NCBI GenBank assembly: GCA_903873355.1
Contig: CAIQOG010000181.1
Location: forward strand, 1-5,769
Origin: an uncultured Bacteroidales bacterium
GTDB taxonomy: Bacteria; Bacteroidota; Bacteroidia; Bacteroidales; Paludibacteraceae
Direction of reading: 5' to 3'
Length of the DNA stretch: 5,769 nucleotides
Positions 1 through 5,769 of this stretch are shown piece by piece. The position numbers and the translations under genes were made by a program. Numbering within the stretch: the first letter of the stretch is position 1; each line of letters starts with the position of its first letter. The notes under the pieces are model-generated. The model saw nothing but the letters and a program-made list of their open reading frames with translations. It searched no databases and was not told the DNA's origin.

Positions 1-976
1 TCATATAACATTCCACACCGGGAAGTTTCTTGCAAACTTTAAGTGCACTATCAACTCCAAGTACCATAAAAGGTGTGTCATAAGCATCGGCAACAATGGC
101 CTTTGGAGCAATAATTGTAACGCTTAGTAACTTATTGTCAACAGGATATCCGGTATGAGGATTAATAATGTGCGAATACTTTTTTCCAGCTTTAGTAAAA
201 AACTTTCGATAATCTCCTGCTGTTGTAACTGCACAGTCAGTGATAGAAATAATAGTCTGTAACTGTTCGTTTACACTGGTTGAATCATCAATTGGTTTAT
301 CAATACCAATCTGCCATTTCTGCCCTTTAGGATTCAAACCCTTACAAGCAATTTCGCCACCAATTTCAATCATATAATTCTTACATTTGAAATCTTCCAG
401 TAATTGAGCAATTAAATCTGCAGAATAGCCCTGAGCAATTGAATTACAATCAATTATCATTCTGGGATCTTCTTTAATCAGCTTATGATTTTCAATTTTC
501 ACTTTTTTATAGCCTATATAAGGCAAAAAATCAGCAACATTTGGTATTTTGCTGTGGTCGCTGTTACCAAAAGCAAATCCCCATGCTTTCACCAGTGGAC
601 CAACTGTGATATCAATAGCACCATTTGTATTCTCGGCAGCTTCGCGAGCAGCATTGAACATTGTTTCAAAATACATGTCAGTTCTTACAGTCGTATCGTT
701 ACGGTTGATGCGCGAAATAACAGAATTTGGAACATAGGTTGATAATGACATGTCAAATTCATGTAAAAGTTTTTCAATTTTTGTTTTTAGGTCCACACCG
801 TCAGGCTGTTGATAAATAGCTGAATAGGTCGTTCCCTGTGCTTCACCTTGATTTTGGATATAAGCGATATTGTTTTGTTCTTCAATAGTAATATTTTCGT
901 GCCAAATATGAATGGTCATTGCCACAATTAACAGTAAAACACCGATTGAGATAGTAATAAATGCCTTTTTTTTCAT
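1..976 (-). CDS. apbE: FAD:protein FMN transferase ApbE, membrane-anchored; 3' end cut by window edge
   Basis: My own minus-strand translation from the ATG at 974-976 stays open for 325 codons to the window edge. ApbE transfers FMN from FAD onto Thr/Ser of target proteins, such as Rnf/Nqr subunits and FMN-binding-domain proteins, outside the cytoplasmic membrane. Family motifs appear in order: GTTYS (48-52), an S-Y-P-S-I-S-like stretch (79-89), DITVGP..KAWGF (122-134), AQGYSAD (181-187), GGE (206-208), TTAGDYRKFF (251-260), SHIINPHTG (268-276) and ADAYDT (296-301). The last holds the Asp and Thr expected to bind Mg2+. Residues 5-25 form one hydrophobic segment after three lysines and contain no lipobox Cys, so an uncleaved anchor or a Sec signal peptide is more likely than a lipoprotein. 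Family proteins are about 330-350 aa, so only a short C-terminal tail should be missing. The start lies 35 bp after the pyrC stop, which suggests co-transcription. No flavinylation target is visible in the window. Confidence 0.93.
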   Translation of the reverse strand, partial: MKKKAFITISIGVLLLIVAMTIHIWHENITIEEQNNIAYIQNQGEAQGTTYSAIYQQPDGVDLKTKIEKLLHEFDMSLSTYVPNSVISRINRNDTTVRTDMYFETMFNAAREAAENTNGAIDITVGPLVKAWGFAFGNSDHSKIPNVADFLPYIGYKKVKIENHKLIKEDPRMIIDCNSIAQGYSADLIAQLLEDFKCKNYMIEIGGEIACKGLNPKGQKWQIGIDKPIDDSTSVNEQLQTIISITDCAVTTAGDYRKFFTKAGKKYSHIINPHTGYPVDNKLLSVTIIAPKAIVADAYDTPFMVLGVDSALKVCKKLPGVECYM

Positions 977-983
977 CGTGAAA

Positions 984-1015
984 TAGATTTTAATGATAAT
1001 ATTTTTAGATTTTAA
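984..1015. repeat. 10-bp direct repeat across the pyrC/apbE spacer
   Basis: TAGATTTTAA occurs at 984-993 and again at 1006-1015, period 22; the second copy overlaps the pyrC stop codon at 1012-1014. The remaining spacer is AT-rich with no recognisable promoter or terminator, which supports read-through from pyrC into apbE. The repeat may be chance. Confidence 0.4.
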
Positions 1016-2355
1016 ATTTCAAATAATAAACGTTGTCCGCGAACATTCTCATCAAATATTCCGTCATTGTAAACCAGTTGTCCGTTCACCCAGGTTTTCT
1101 GAACTTTCGAATCAAATGTTGTTCCTTCAAACGGCGACCAACCGCATTTGTACAATAGATTTTCAGGTGCAACAGTCCACGGTTTATTCGCATCAACCAG
1201 CACTAAATCTGCAAAATATCCGGGGCGAATATAACCGCGTTTTTCAACCCGGAATAAATCAGCCGGAGCGTGACACATTTTTTCAATAACTTTTTCAAGT
1301 GTAAAAACCCCTTTTTTAACTAACTGTAGCATGACTACAAGTGAATGTTGAACCAGCGGACCACCCGAAGCCGCAGTCAGACAAGATCCTTCCTTCTCTG
1401 ACAATAAATGCGGTGCATGATCTGTCGCAATTACGTCTATTTTATTGTTTTTCACGGCTTCAATCAAAGCCAGTCGGTCTGACTCGGATTTTATGGCTGG
1501 ATTCCATTTAATTCGATTAGCATAACGCTCATAATCCGAGTCGTTGAACCAAAGGTGATGCACACACACCTCTGCAGTTATACGTTTTTCTTTCAATGGT
1601 TTATCATTTGAGAAAAGTGACATTTCCTTTTCTGATGACAAATGAAAAACATGCAAACGTGAGTTATATTTGGTCGCTAATTCTACTGCAAATGACGATG
1701 AACGGTAACAAGCTTCAGCATTACGTATAAGCGGATGATATTTTACCGGAATATCTTCGCCAAGTAAAGATTTGTAGTACTGAATATTTGCCTGAATGGT
1801 GGCTTCATCCTCACAATGCGTTACAATCAATAATGGAACTTCCGAAAAAACACGGTTCAGTGTTACTTGATTGTCTACCAGCATATTACCGGTAGATGAG
1901 CCCATAAACATTTTCAGCCCCGCCACATTCCGAGGATTTACATGCTTCAATTCGTCAATATTATCATTGGTTACTCCCATTAAAAAGGAGTAATTGGCAA
2001 ATGATTTTTCAGAAGCTATGTTGTATTTTTCTTCAAGCAGATCAATGGTTGTAGTTTGTGGCTTTGTGTTGGGCATTTCAAAGTAGGAAGTTATACCACC
2101 GGCAACCGCAGCACGGCTTTCAGAATAAATATCGCCTTTGTGTGTCAGACCTGGTTCGCGGAAATGCACCTGATCGTCTATAACTCCGGGAATTAGTAAC
2201 AGTCCGGTAGCATCAATCTCAGAATAAACACCTTCAATTATAATCTCCTGATTTTCTTCAAAAACAGCTTTAATTTTCTCACCATCAATCAACACCGAAC
2301 CTTTGAAGATTCTTCCATCATTTACAATTGTTGCGTTTTTGATTATTTGCATCAT
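1012..2355 (-). CDS. pyrC: Dihydroorotase (class I, Zn-dependent amidohydrolase)
   Basis: The enzyme cyclises N-carbamoyl-L-aspartate to dihydroorotate in de novo pyrimidine synthesis, in the cytoplasm. From the ATG at 2353-2355 the protein is 447 aa, a normal class I length. The frame extends upstream to a TTG at 2365-2367, but that codon lies inside a repeated spacer word, and the ATG start lines up with the Porphyromonas enzyme as I remember it; a second ATG follows at once (2350-2352). Visible active-site elements: D-Q-V-H-F-R-E-P-G around 61-69 (H64, R66), MPN at 94-96, the presumed carboxylated Lys K148 in GLKMF, H180 in THC, H238 in FHLSS and D312-H313 in ATDHAPH. The C-terminal [15 protein letters not shown] strand motif (374-388) is typical of amidohydrolases. 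The first His of the usual HxH pair is Gln62. Allantoinase and hydantoinase are relatives, but overall similarity favours dihydroorotase. It sits 92 bp after the mannosyltransferase and 35 bp before apbE. Confidence 0.93.
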   Translation of the reverse strand: MMQIIKNATIVNDGRIFKGSVLIDGEKIKAVFEENQEIIIEGVYSEIDATGLLLIPGVIDDQVHFREPGLTHKGDIYSESRAAVAGGITSYFEMPNTKPQTTTIDLLEEKYNIASEKSFANYSFLMGVTNDNIDELKHVNPRNVAGLKMFMGSSTGNMLVDNQVTLNRVFSEVPLLIVTHCEDEATIQANIQYYKSLLGEDIPVKYHPLIRNAEACYRSSSFAVELATKYNSRLHVFHLSSEKEMSLFSNDKPLKEKRITAEVCVHHLWFNDSDYERYANRIKWNPAIKSESDRLALIEAVKNNKIDVIATDHAPHLLSEKEGSCLTAASGGPLVQHSLVVMLQLVKKGVFTLEKVIEKMCHAPADLFRVEKRGYIRPGYFADLVLVDANKPWTVAPENLLYKCGWSPFEGTTFDSKVQKTWVNGQLVYNDGIFDENVRGQRLLFEI

Positions 2356-2358
2356 TTC

Positions 2359-2442
2359 AATTTCCAATTAAAATTTATCAATTTCCAATTAAAATAACTT
2401 CCAAGCATATTATTGGGAATTGGAAATTAAACAATTGGAAAT
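2359..2442. repeat. Four copies of AATTGGAAAT, two in each orientation, between the mannosyltransferase and pyrC
   Basis: The 10-base word ATTTCCAATT occurs at 2360-2369 and 2381-2390, and its reverse complement AATTGGAAAT at 2418-2427 and 2433-2442. The left pair belongs to an 18-base perfect direct repeat (2357-2374 and 2378-2395, period 21). The left and right pairs face each other, so the transcript could form an inner 11-bp hairpin (2380-2390 with 2418-2428) and an outer one. It fills most of the 92-bp spacer, including the upstream in-frame TTG of pyrC. The stem has little G/C and no clear T tract, so it is not a good intrinsic terminator. It could be a dispersed intergenic repeat or an attenuation or RNA-processing site; function is unknown. 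Confidence 0.8.
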
Positions 2443-2447
2443 CTGCG

Positions 2448-3185
2448 TTATTTCTTCTGTGGATACTTACGAAACCAACTGCTCCATTTTAACTGTATAA
2501 CACCTAAAAAGGCTTCTCCGAAAATTCCACCGCTCATTTTGGAAGTTCCAAGCTCGCGATTCACAAAAATAACCGGCACTTCATTAACATTGAAACCACA
2601 CATAAATGCCGTGTATTTCATTTCTACCTGAAAAGCATATCCTTTAAACCTTATTTTATCCAACTCTATGGTTTCCAGCACTTCACGACGATAGCATTTG
2701 AATCCGGCAGTAGTGTCGGCAATTTTTACTCCGAGAATAAATCGAACATATTTAGAAGCAAAATAGGACATCAAAACACGACCAATAGGCCAGTTTACAA
2801 CATTTACACCCGTTATATAGCGCGAACCTATTGCCAAATCTGCTCCTTTATTTGCACATGCATCGTAAAGTTTGTTCAGATCAACAGGATTGTGCGAAAA
2901 ATCTGCATCCATCTCGAAAATAAAGTCGTAAGAATGTTGCAACGCCCATTTGAAGCCGGTTATATAGGCAGTTCCCAAACCAAGTTTTCCCGTTCTTTCA
3001 ATAATAAACAAACGTTCAGGAAATTCTTTCTGCAAAGTTTTTACAATTGCAGCAGTGCCATCAGGTGAGCCATCTTCAATTACAAGTACATGAAAAAATG
3101 TAGGCTGACTGAAAACTGCACGAATTATGTTTTCAATGTTTTCCTTTTCGTTGTATGTAGGGATAATAACCAGATTTGCAGACAT
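2448..3185 (-). CDS. GT2 family polyprenol-phosphate mannosyltransferase (DPM1-like)
   Basis: This 245-aa protein has the layout of DPM1-type synthases, which transfer mannose from GDP-mannose to a polyprenyl phosphate at the inner face of the cytoplasmic membrane, giving a lipid-linked donor for envelope glycans or protein glycosylation. Seen motifs: IPTYNEKENI (8-17), EDGSPDGT (37-44), the metal-binding DAD in MDADFSHNP (92-100), GSRY (120-123), DTTAGFKCYRR (157-167), FQVEMKY (185-191) and the NRELGTSKMSGG loop (209-220). There is no C-terminal membrane domain, so it resembles the short soluble or peripheral DPM1 form rather than the membrane-domain fusions. The sugar could be glucose in some relatives, but the SPDGT and TTAGFKCYRR signatures favour mannose. 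The start ATG follows an A/T-rich stretch without a Shine-Dalgarno sequence. It lies 89 bp after the metallo-hydrolase gene and is probably in the same unit as pyrC. Confidence 0.9.
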   Translation of the reverse strand: MSANLVIIPTYNEKENIENIIRAVFSQPTFFHVLVIEDGSPDGTAAIVKTLQKEFPERLFIIERTGKLGLGTAYITGFKWALQHSYDFIFEMDADFSHNPVDLNKLYDACANKGADLAIGSRYITGVNVVNWPIGRVLMSYFASKYVRFILGVKIADTTAGFKCYRREVLETIELDKIRFKGYAFQVEMKYTAFMCGFNVNEVPVIFVNRELGTSKMSGGIFGEAFLGVIQLKWSSWFRKYPQKK

Positions 3186-3199
3186 AAAATTTAAGTTGA

Positions 3200-3229
3200 A
3201 AAGTTTACAAAATTCGTAAAGTTTATAAA
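3200..3229. repeat. Imperfect 12-bp direct repeat in the spacer before the mannosyltransferase
   Basis: AAAGTTTACAAA (3200-3211) and AAAGTTTATAAA (3218-3229) match at 11 of 12 positions with period 18; TTTAC and GTAAA (3204-3208, 3216-3220) also form a small inverted repeat. They lie in the 89-bp spacer between the metallo-hydrolase stop and the mannosyltransferase start. The DNA is very AT-rich, so significance is uncertain. Confidence 0.45.
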
Positions 3230-3274
3230 GTCAAACAGAAAAAGAAATTTTATACATCTTTCGACCTTCTCACT

Positions 3275-4081
3275 TTAGCTGAATATATACATCTTCGAAG
3301 GACTAAATCTCTCGAGTGTAATTACTTCCAAATCCTTCCCGATTTCAATTTTTTTTTCGGACAGGTGTTTTTGTACAGTTTCAAATGCCACTTCCGGAGA
3401 ATTATTTTCCCTGCTGAGGTGACAAAGAAATACATGTTGCAATTTTTCTGAATACTTTTCAGCCAGAAAACCGGCAGCTTCCACATTGCTCAAATGTCCG
3501 GTCTTAGCTTTAATCCGGTTTTTCAGATAATAAGGATAAGAACCTTCGGTAAGCATTTTATCATCATAATTAGCTTCCAACACCATATAATGTGCCTGTT
3601 CCAAATGAAGAGCTGCTTCGGGGTTAATATAACCCACATCAGTTGCAAAGGTAAATCTTTTTTCTTTATATTCAACAGTATAACCAACACAGTCGGTGGC
3701 ATCGTGAGATACATGAAAAGCCGTTATTTTAAAATCGCCAATTTGCAGGGTTTCACCTTTTTCTATATATTTCTGACTTGAATATAGTTTTTCTGTAACC
3801 GAATAATTTCGTTGAATTCCTTCGTGAACCATTCTGGTGCTGTAAATCGGAACATGGTGTTTTTCTCCAATCGTCCCTACAGCTTTAATATGATCGGCAT
3901 GATCGTGTGTAACAAAAACTCCGTGAATATACTGGAAGTCTAACCCCATATTTCTCAGGTATTTGCGGATATTTCGGACTCCGATTCCGGCATCAATCAA
4001 CAAACCACAACTGGCATTGCCAATAAAATAACAATTGCCGCTGCTACCGCTGCCGAAACTCTGAAATCGTAATCTGTCCAT
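3275..4081 (-). CDS. MBL-fold metallo-hydrolase, YycJ/WalJ-like
   Basis: A 268-aa cytoplasmic protein of the metallo-beta-lactamase fold, close to the YycJ/WalJ group. That group binds two metals; Bacillus members are reported to act as DNA exonucleases linked to repair, so nuclease activity here is inference. Seen: the opening strand with FGSGSSGNCYFI (9-20) and LLIDAG (27-32), which is typical of YycJ; the metal motif THDHADH (58-64); HDATDCVGY (126-134); TDVG (147-150); EANYD (169-173); GHLSN (195-199); and CHLSRENN (220-227). All expected ligands are present (H59, H61, D63, H64, H126, D148, H221), so it should be active. There is no signal peptide. A candidate promoter lies just upstream (4101-4130), which makes this the likely first gene of the run that continues into the mannosyltransferase, pyrC and apbE. 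It is not a true beta-lactamase. Confidence 0.88.
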   Translation of the reverse strand: MDRLRFQSFGSGSSGNCYFIGNASCGLLIDAGIGVRNIRKYLRNMGLDFQYIHGVFVTHDHADHIKAVGTIGEKHHVPIYSTRMVHEGIQRNYSVTEKLYSSQKYIEKGETLQIGDFKITAFHVSHDATDCVGYTVEYKEKRFTFATDVGYINPEAALHLEQAHYMVLEANYDDKMLTEGSYPYYLKNRIKAKTGHLSNVEAAGFLAEKYSEKLQHVFLCHLSRENNSPEVAFETVQKHLSEKKIEIGKDLEVITLERFSPSKMYIFS

Positions 4082-4100
4082 ACTGAAAGTTTTTAGTTCA

Positions 4101-4130
4101 CAAAATTATAGCTTATAATACAAGTACAAT
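4101..4130 (-). promoter_or_regulatory. Candidate promoter of the metallo-hydrolase/mannosyltransferase/pyrC/apbE run
   Basis: On the minus strand, TAATTTTG (4101-4108) matches the Bacteroidetes -7 consensus TAnnTTTG, and ATTG (4127-4130) sits 18 bases upstream as a three-of-four match to the -33 TTTG. The ATG follows at 4081, giving a leader of only about 10-20 bases. Just upstream of the -33 element is the perfect palindrome CGATTAATCG (4133-4142), a conceivable operator. The 164-bp spacer after the TPR/PD40 stop fits a new transcription start. Confidence 0.45.
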
Positions 4131-4245
4131 TACGATTAATCGGAAATAAAGTTAAGCGAGGCAAACCGGTTAGTTAATCAAATCTAATTCAACGTTAAAT
4201 TGACCCTTATTCTGATAACACAAATCAAACGTAACAATTTTAAAA

Positions 4246-5646
4246 TTATTTCTTTTGAAGGAAATTCAATTCTAGATTCCTCACTTCTTTCTGCTTTACT
4301 GAAAGAAGTTTTTTAATCTCAATATTATGGGTCTCAAGGTCTATAATCTGAGGAGTTAATGCCTTTCGTTGGTCAACATTCTCAGACTGATCGAATTTTT
4401 GCCTTAATTCAGCCAGTTCCTTCTGATGGGATTTGAAGTCAACGCTTATTTTTAAGTATTCATTCCAAAGCTTGAGTGCATCCGGATTTTTAAACTGATC
4501 TGCAGTTGTATAGACTATAGAATCATTTATGACAAATTCCATTTGCTTTTGCAATTCAGAAGTCAAAATTTCAATATTAGATTCGTTATTATCTGCTTTC
4601 GTTGATGAGATTCTCCGATATGATTTCAATAGTGCCACATTCCTGAGATATTCTTTATTCTCAGTTCGTACAATATTTCGGGTTTCGTTTGGTACAAACC
4701 TGTAAATCATGATTTTACCTGAAGGTTGATTACGGTCGGTAGAAAACCAACCTGTTTTATTTTGCTCATCAATCACCATCATATAATCATTCGCCGTTGA
4801 ATTGAACGGAAAGCCAATATTTTCGGGTGGCAAATACGAATTGGTTGACGGATTAAAACGGGTTACAAAAATATCATAACCTCCCAAAGAATTTTCTCCA
4901 TCTGAAGCAAAATAAACTGTCACACCATCCAGTAGCAAAAAAGGATAATTCTCATTTGCAGGTGTATTGATCTGGTCTGATATTGACTGTGGTTTTGACC
5001 AACCATCGAGCAATTTAAAAGCCGACAGAATATTCATTTGACCCTGAATAGAGTCGGAGAAATACATGCGATCCTTGCGTTGTGTCAGGTATTTTATGCG
5101 GTCTGCCTTACGGTGGTGAGGCATGTTTATTATTTCCTGATTCAATGAACCTAACTCGCTGTTGAATTTATAAAACTTCAAAAAGTCAGATTTATTAACC
5201 TGAGCACTATCTATGATTGAAATATCTTCCACTTTGGAAATCAGTCGGGATGCACTGGTCGATTTTTTGAGTTTCTTCAGTAGTTCCGGGCGTTTTGAAT
5301 CTATTGAGTCCAATGTATTTATATAAGTTTGATAGGAAGCGACTGATTCGTCAAACCGGTATAATTTAAAATATAATTCACCGAGATACAAGAGGCTAAG
5401 AGGAAATTTCTGCCCGCTCACCTCAAAATGAATAATTGCCTGTGTAGCATCTTTTAGTTCGTTGCAACATACAGCATATCGGAAATTATAGAGTGGATCG
5501 GTAGGTTTTTTATGAAGCAGTTTTTCATAAATCACCTTTGCCTTGCTGTACTGTTTATTGTTGAAGTATTGTTCACCAACATCAACCTTAGCAGCAAATA
5601 AGCTGACAGAAAGGATTACAGAGAAAATAAAAAGATTTAAACGCAT
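4246..5646 (-). CDS. Exported TPR/PD40-repeat protein with C-terminal coiled coil
   Basis: I do not recognise a specific named gene. From the ATG at 5644-5646 the product is 466 aa; the frame reaches a TTG at 5659-5661, but starting there would put SLFSM before a well-formed signal peptide and fall within the leader hairpin. Residues 1-19 (MRLNLFIF... ending FAA) look like a Sec signal peptide with cleavage near 18-20 and no lipobox Cys. Residues about 21-115 are TPR-like helices (AKVIYEKLLHKKPTDPLYNF, LLYLGELYFKLYRFDESV). About 190-318 hold roughly three PD40 (WD40-like) beta-propeller blades with the hallmarks YFSDS, YFASDGENSLGGYDIFV and GWFSTDR. About 390-466 is charged and helical, probably coiled coil. 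Bacteroidetes proteins with TPR plus PD40 often end in an OmpA-like peptidoglycan-binding domain, for example PorE of the type IX secretion system; here that domain is absent. A periplasmic scaffold role is inference. It is preceded by a terminator and has its own leader, so it is probably transcribed alone or as a first gene. Confidence 0.85.
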   Translation of the reverse strand: MRLNLFIFSVILSVSLFAAKVDVGEQYFNNKQYSKAKVIYEKLLHKKPTDPLYNFRYAVCCNELKDATQAIIHFEVSGQKFPLSLLYLGELYFKLYRFDESVASYQTYINTLDSIDSKRPELLKKLKKSTSASRLISKVEDISIIDSAQVNKSDFLKFYKFNSELGSLNQEIINMPHHRKADRIKYLTQRKDRMYFSDSIQGQMNILSAFKLLDGWSKPQSISDQINTPANENYPFLLLDGVTVYFASDGENSLGGYDIFVTRFNPSTNSYLPPENIGFPFNSTANDYMMVIDEQNKTGWFSTDRNQPSGKIMIYRFVPNETRNIVRTENKEYLRNVALLKSYRRISSTKADNNESNIEILTSELQKQMEFVINDSIVYTTADQFKNPDALKLWNEYLKISVDFKSHQKELAELRQKFDQSENVDQRKALTPQIIDLETHNIEIKKLLSVKQKEVRNLELNFLQKK

Positions 5647-5654
5647 TGAAAATA

Positions 5655-5671
5655 AACTCAAAAATTGAGTT
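5655..5671 (-). other. Small inverted repeat in the leader of the TPR/PD40 gene
   Basis: AACTCAA (5655-5661) and TTGAGTT (5665-5671) form a 7-bp perfect stem with a 3-base loop, 8 bases upstream of the ATG at 5646 and just downstream of the nearer -7 box. It could fold in the mRNA leader or act as an operator, but it is short and AT-rich, and chance is a fair explanation. Confidence 0.3.
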
Positions 5672-5672
5672 G

Positions 5673-5700
5673 CAAAAATACAACTAAATCCCCAAATATA
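5673..5700 (-). promoter_or_regulatory. Candidate Bacteroidetes -7 boxes before the TPR/PD40 gene
   Basis: Two minus-strand matches to the Bacteroidetes -7 consensus TAnnTTTG lie between the terminator and the ATG at 5646: TATTTTTG (5673-5680) and TATATTTG (5693-5700). The nearer one would give a leader of roughly 20 bases. Neither has a TTTG -33 element at the usual spacing of about 19-21 bases, so support is the -7 match and position only. AT-rich DNA yields such matches by chance. Confidence 0.4.
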
Positions 5701-5716
5701 CTACCTGTTTAAAACA

Positions 5717-5751
5717 AATAATCCCGGCAAGTTTTACTTGCCGGGATTATT
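5717..5751 (-). terminator. Rho-independent terminator of a gene beyond the right edge
   Basis: A perfect 15-bp stem (5717-5731 with 5737-5751) with a GC-rich core CCCGGCAAG and a 5-base loop. Read on the minus strand, the stem is followed by a T-rich run (TTATTTGTTTT, the first bases belonging to the stem), as expected for an intrinsic terminator of a minus-strand gene lying to the right of the window. The plus-strand tail is less T-rich, but the stem is symmetric, so it could also serve a plus-strand transcript. It separates the TPR/PD40 gene from whatever lies upstream. Confidence 0.85.
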
Positions 5752-5769
5752 CCAATTTAAATTATTGAA

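Noticed and set aside
485..742. Plus-strand open frames over apbE (485-742 and 549-737)
   Set aside because: They lie opposite the well-supported apbE reading frame, their translations resemble no family I know, and they have no promoter or partner.
993..1289. Plus-strand open frame opposite the pyrC 3' end
   Set aside because: It overlaps the conserved C-terminal part of dihydroorotase on the other strand and its translation shows no recognisable domain.
2353..2367. TTG at 2365-2367 as the start of pyrC
   Set aside because: It lies inside a repeat word that recurs in the spacer, and the downstream ATG at 2353-2355 matches the expected N-terminus of the family.
2356..2447. CRISPR-like array
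   Set aside because: The repeats are only 10-18 bases, occur in both orientations and have tiny spacers, with no cas genes nearby.
3186..3274. Internal promoter before the mannosyltransferase (GAATTTTG with an upstream TTTG)
   Set aside because: The -7 box lacks the TA and the spacing to TTTG is only 16 bases, too poor to call in AT-rich DNA.
3494..3781. Open frames inside the metallo-hydrolase gene (plus 3494-3781, minus 3523-3714)
   Set aside because: Both are alternative frames of a gene with intact metal-binding motifs; low-complexity, hydrophobic translations look like shadows.
4236..4247. Palindrome AATTTTAAAATT overlapping the TPR/PD40 stop codon as a terminator
   Set aside because: It has no G/C pairs and no loop, so it would not form a stable terminator hairpin.
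5644..5661. TTG at 5659-5661 as the start of the TPR/PD40 gene
   Set aside because: It falls in the leader hairpin, and starting at the ATG at 5644-5646 gives a compact, typical signal peptide.

Overview
The window looks like a piece of a Bacteroidetes chromosome, probably order Bacteroidales. The reasons are the AT-rich DNA and spacers, the lack of Shine-Dalgarno sequences before the starts, TAnnTTTG-type -7 boxes before two genes, a dihydroorotase that closely matches the Porphyromonas-type enzyme as I remember it, and a TPR/PD40 exported protein of a kind common in this phylum. The genus cannot be fixed by reading alone.

All five genes lie on the minus strand, so transcription runs from right to left. 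From the right: a strong 15-bp-stem terminator (5717-5751), most likely ending a gene outside the window; a short leader with candidate promoter boxes and a small hairpin; an exported TPR/PD40 protein (4246-5646); a 164-bp spacer with a plausible promoter; a YycJ-type metallo-beta-lactamase-fold hydrolase (3275-4081); a DPM1-like polyprenol-phosphate mannosyltransferase (2448-3185); dihydroorotase pyrC (1012-2355); and apbE, an FAD:protein FMN transferase that runs off the left edge (1-976). No gene-free stretch exceeds 300 bases. I see no RNA genes, mobile elements, CRISPR arrays or pseudogenes.

The last four genes have gaps of 89, 92 and 35 bp with no convincing GC-rich terminator between them, so they may form one transcription unit. 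Their functions are mostly housekeeping: pyrimidine synthesis (PyrC), lipid-linked mannose donor synthesis (GT2), flavinylation of exported or membrane proteins (ApbE) and a metal-dependent hydrolase/nuclease. They do not form an obvious single pathway. The TPR/PD40 gene is probably a separate unit with an envelope role.

I found no clearly new biological system. The points most worth a second look are a cluster of four copies of a 10-bp word in the spacer between the mannosyltransferase and pyrC, short direct repeats in the other two spacers of that run, a Gln in place of the first metal-site His of PyrC, and the TPR/PD40 protein's coiled-coil end where related proteins carry an OmpA-like domain.
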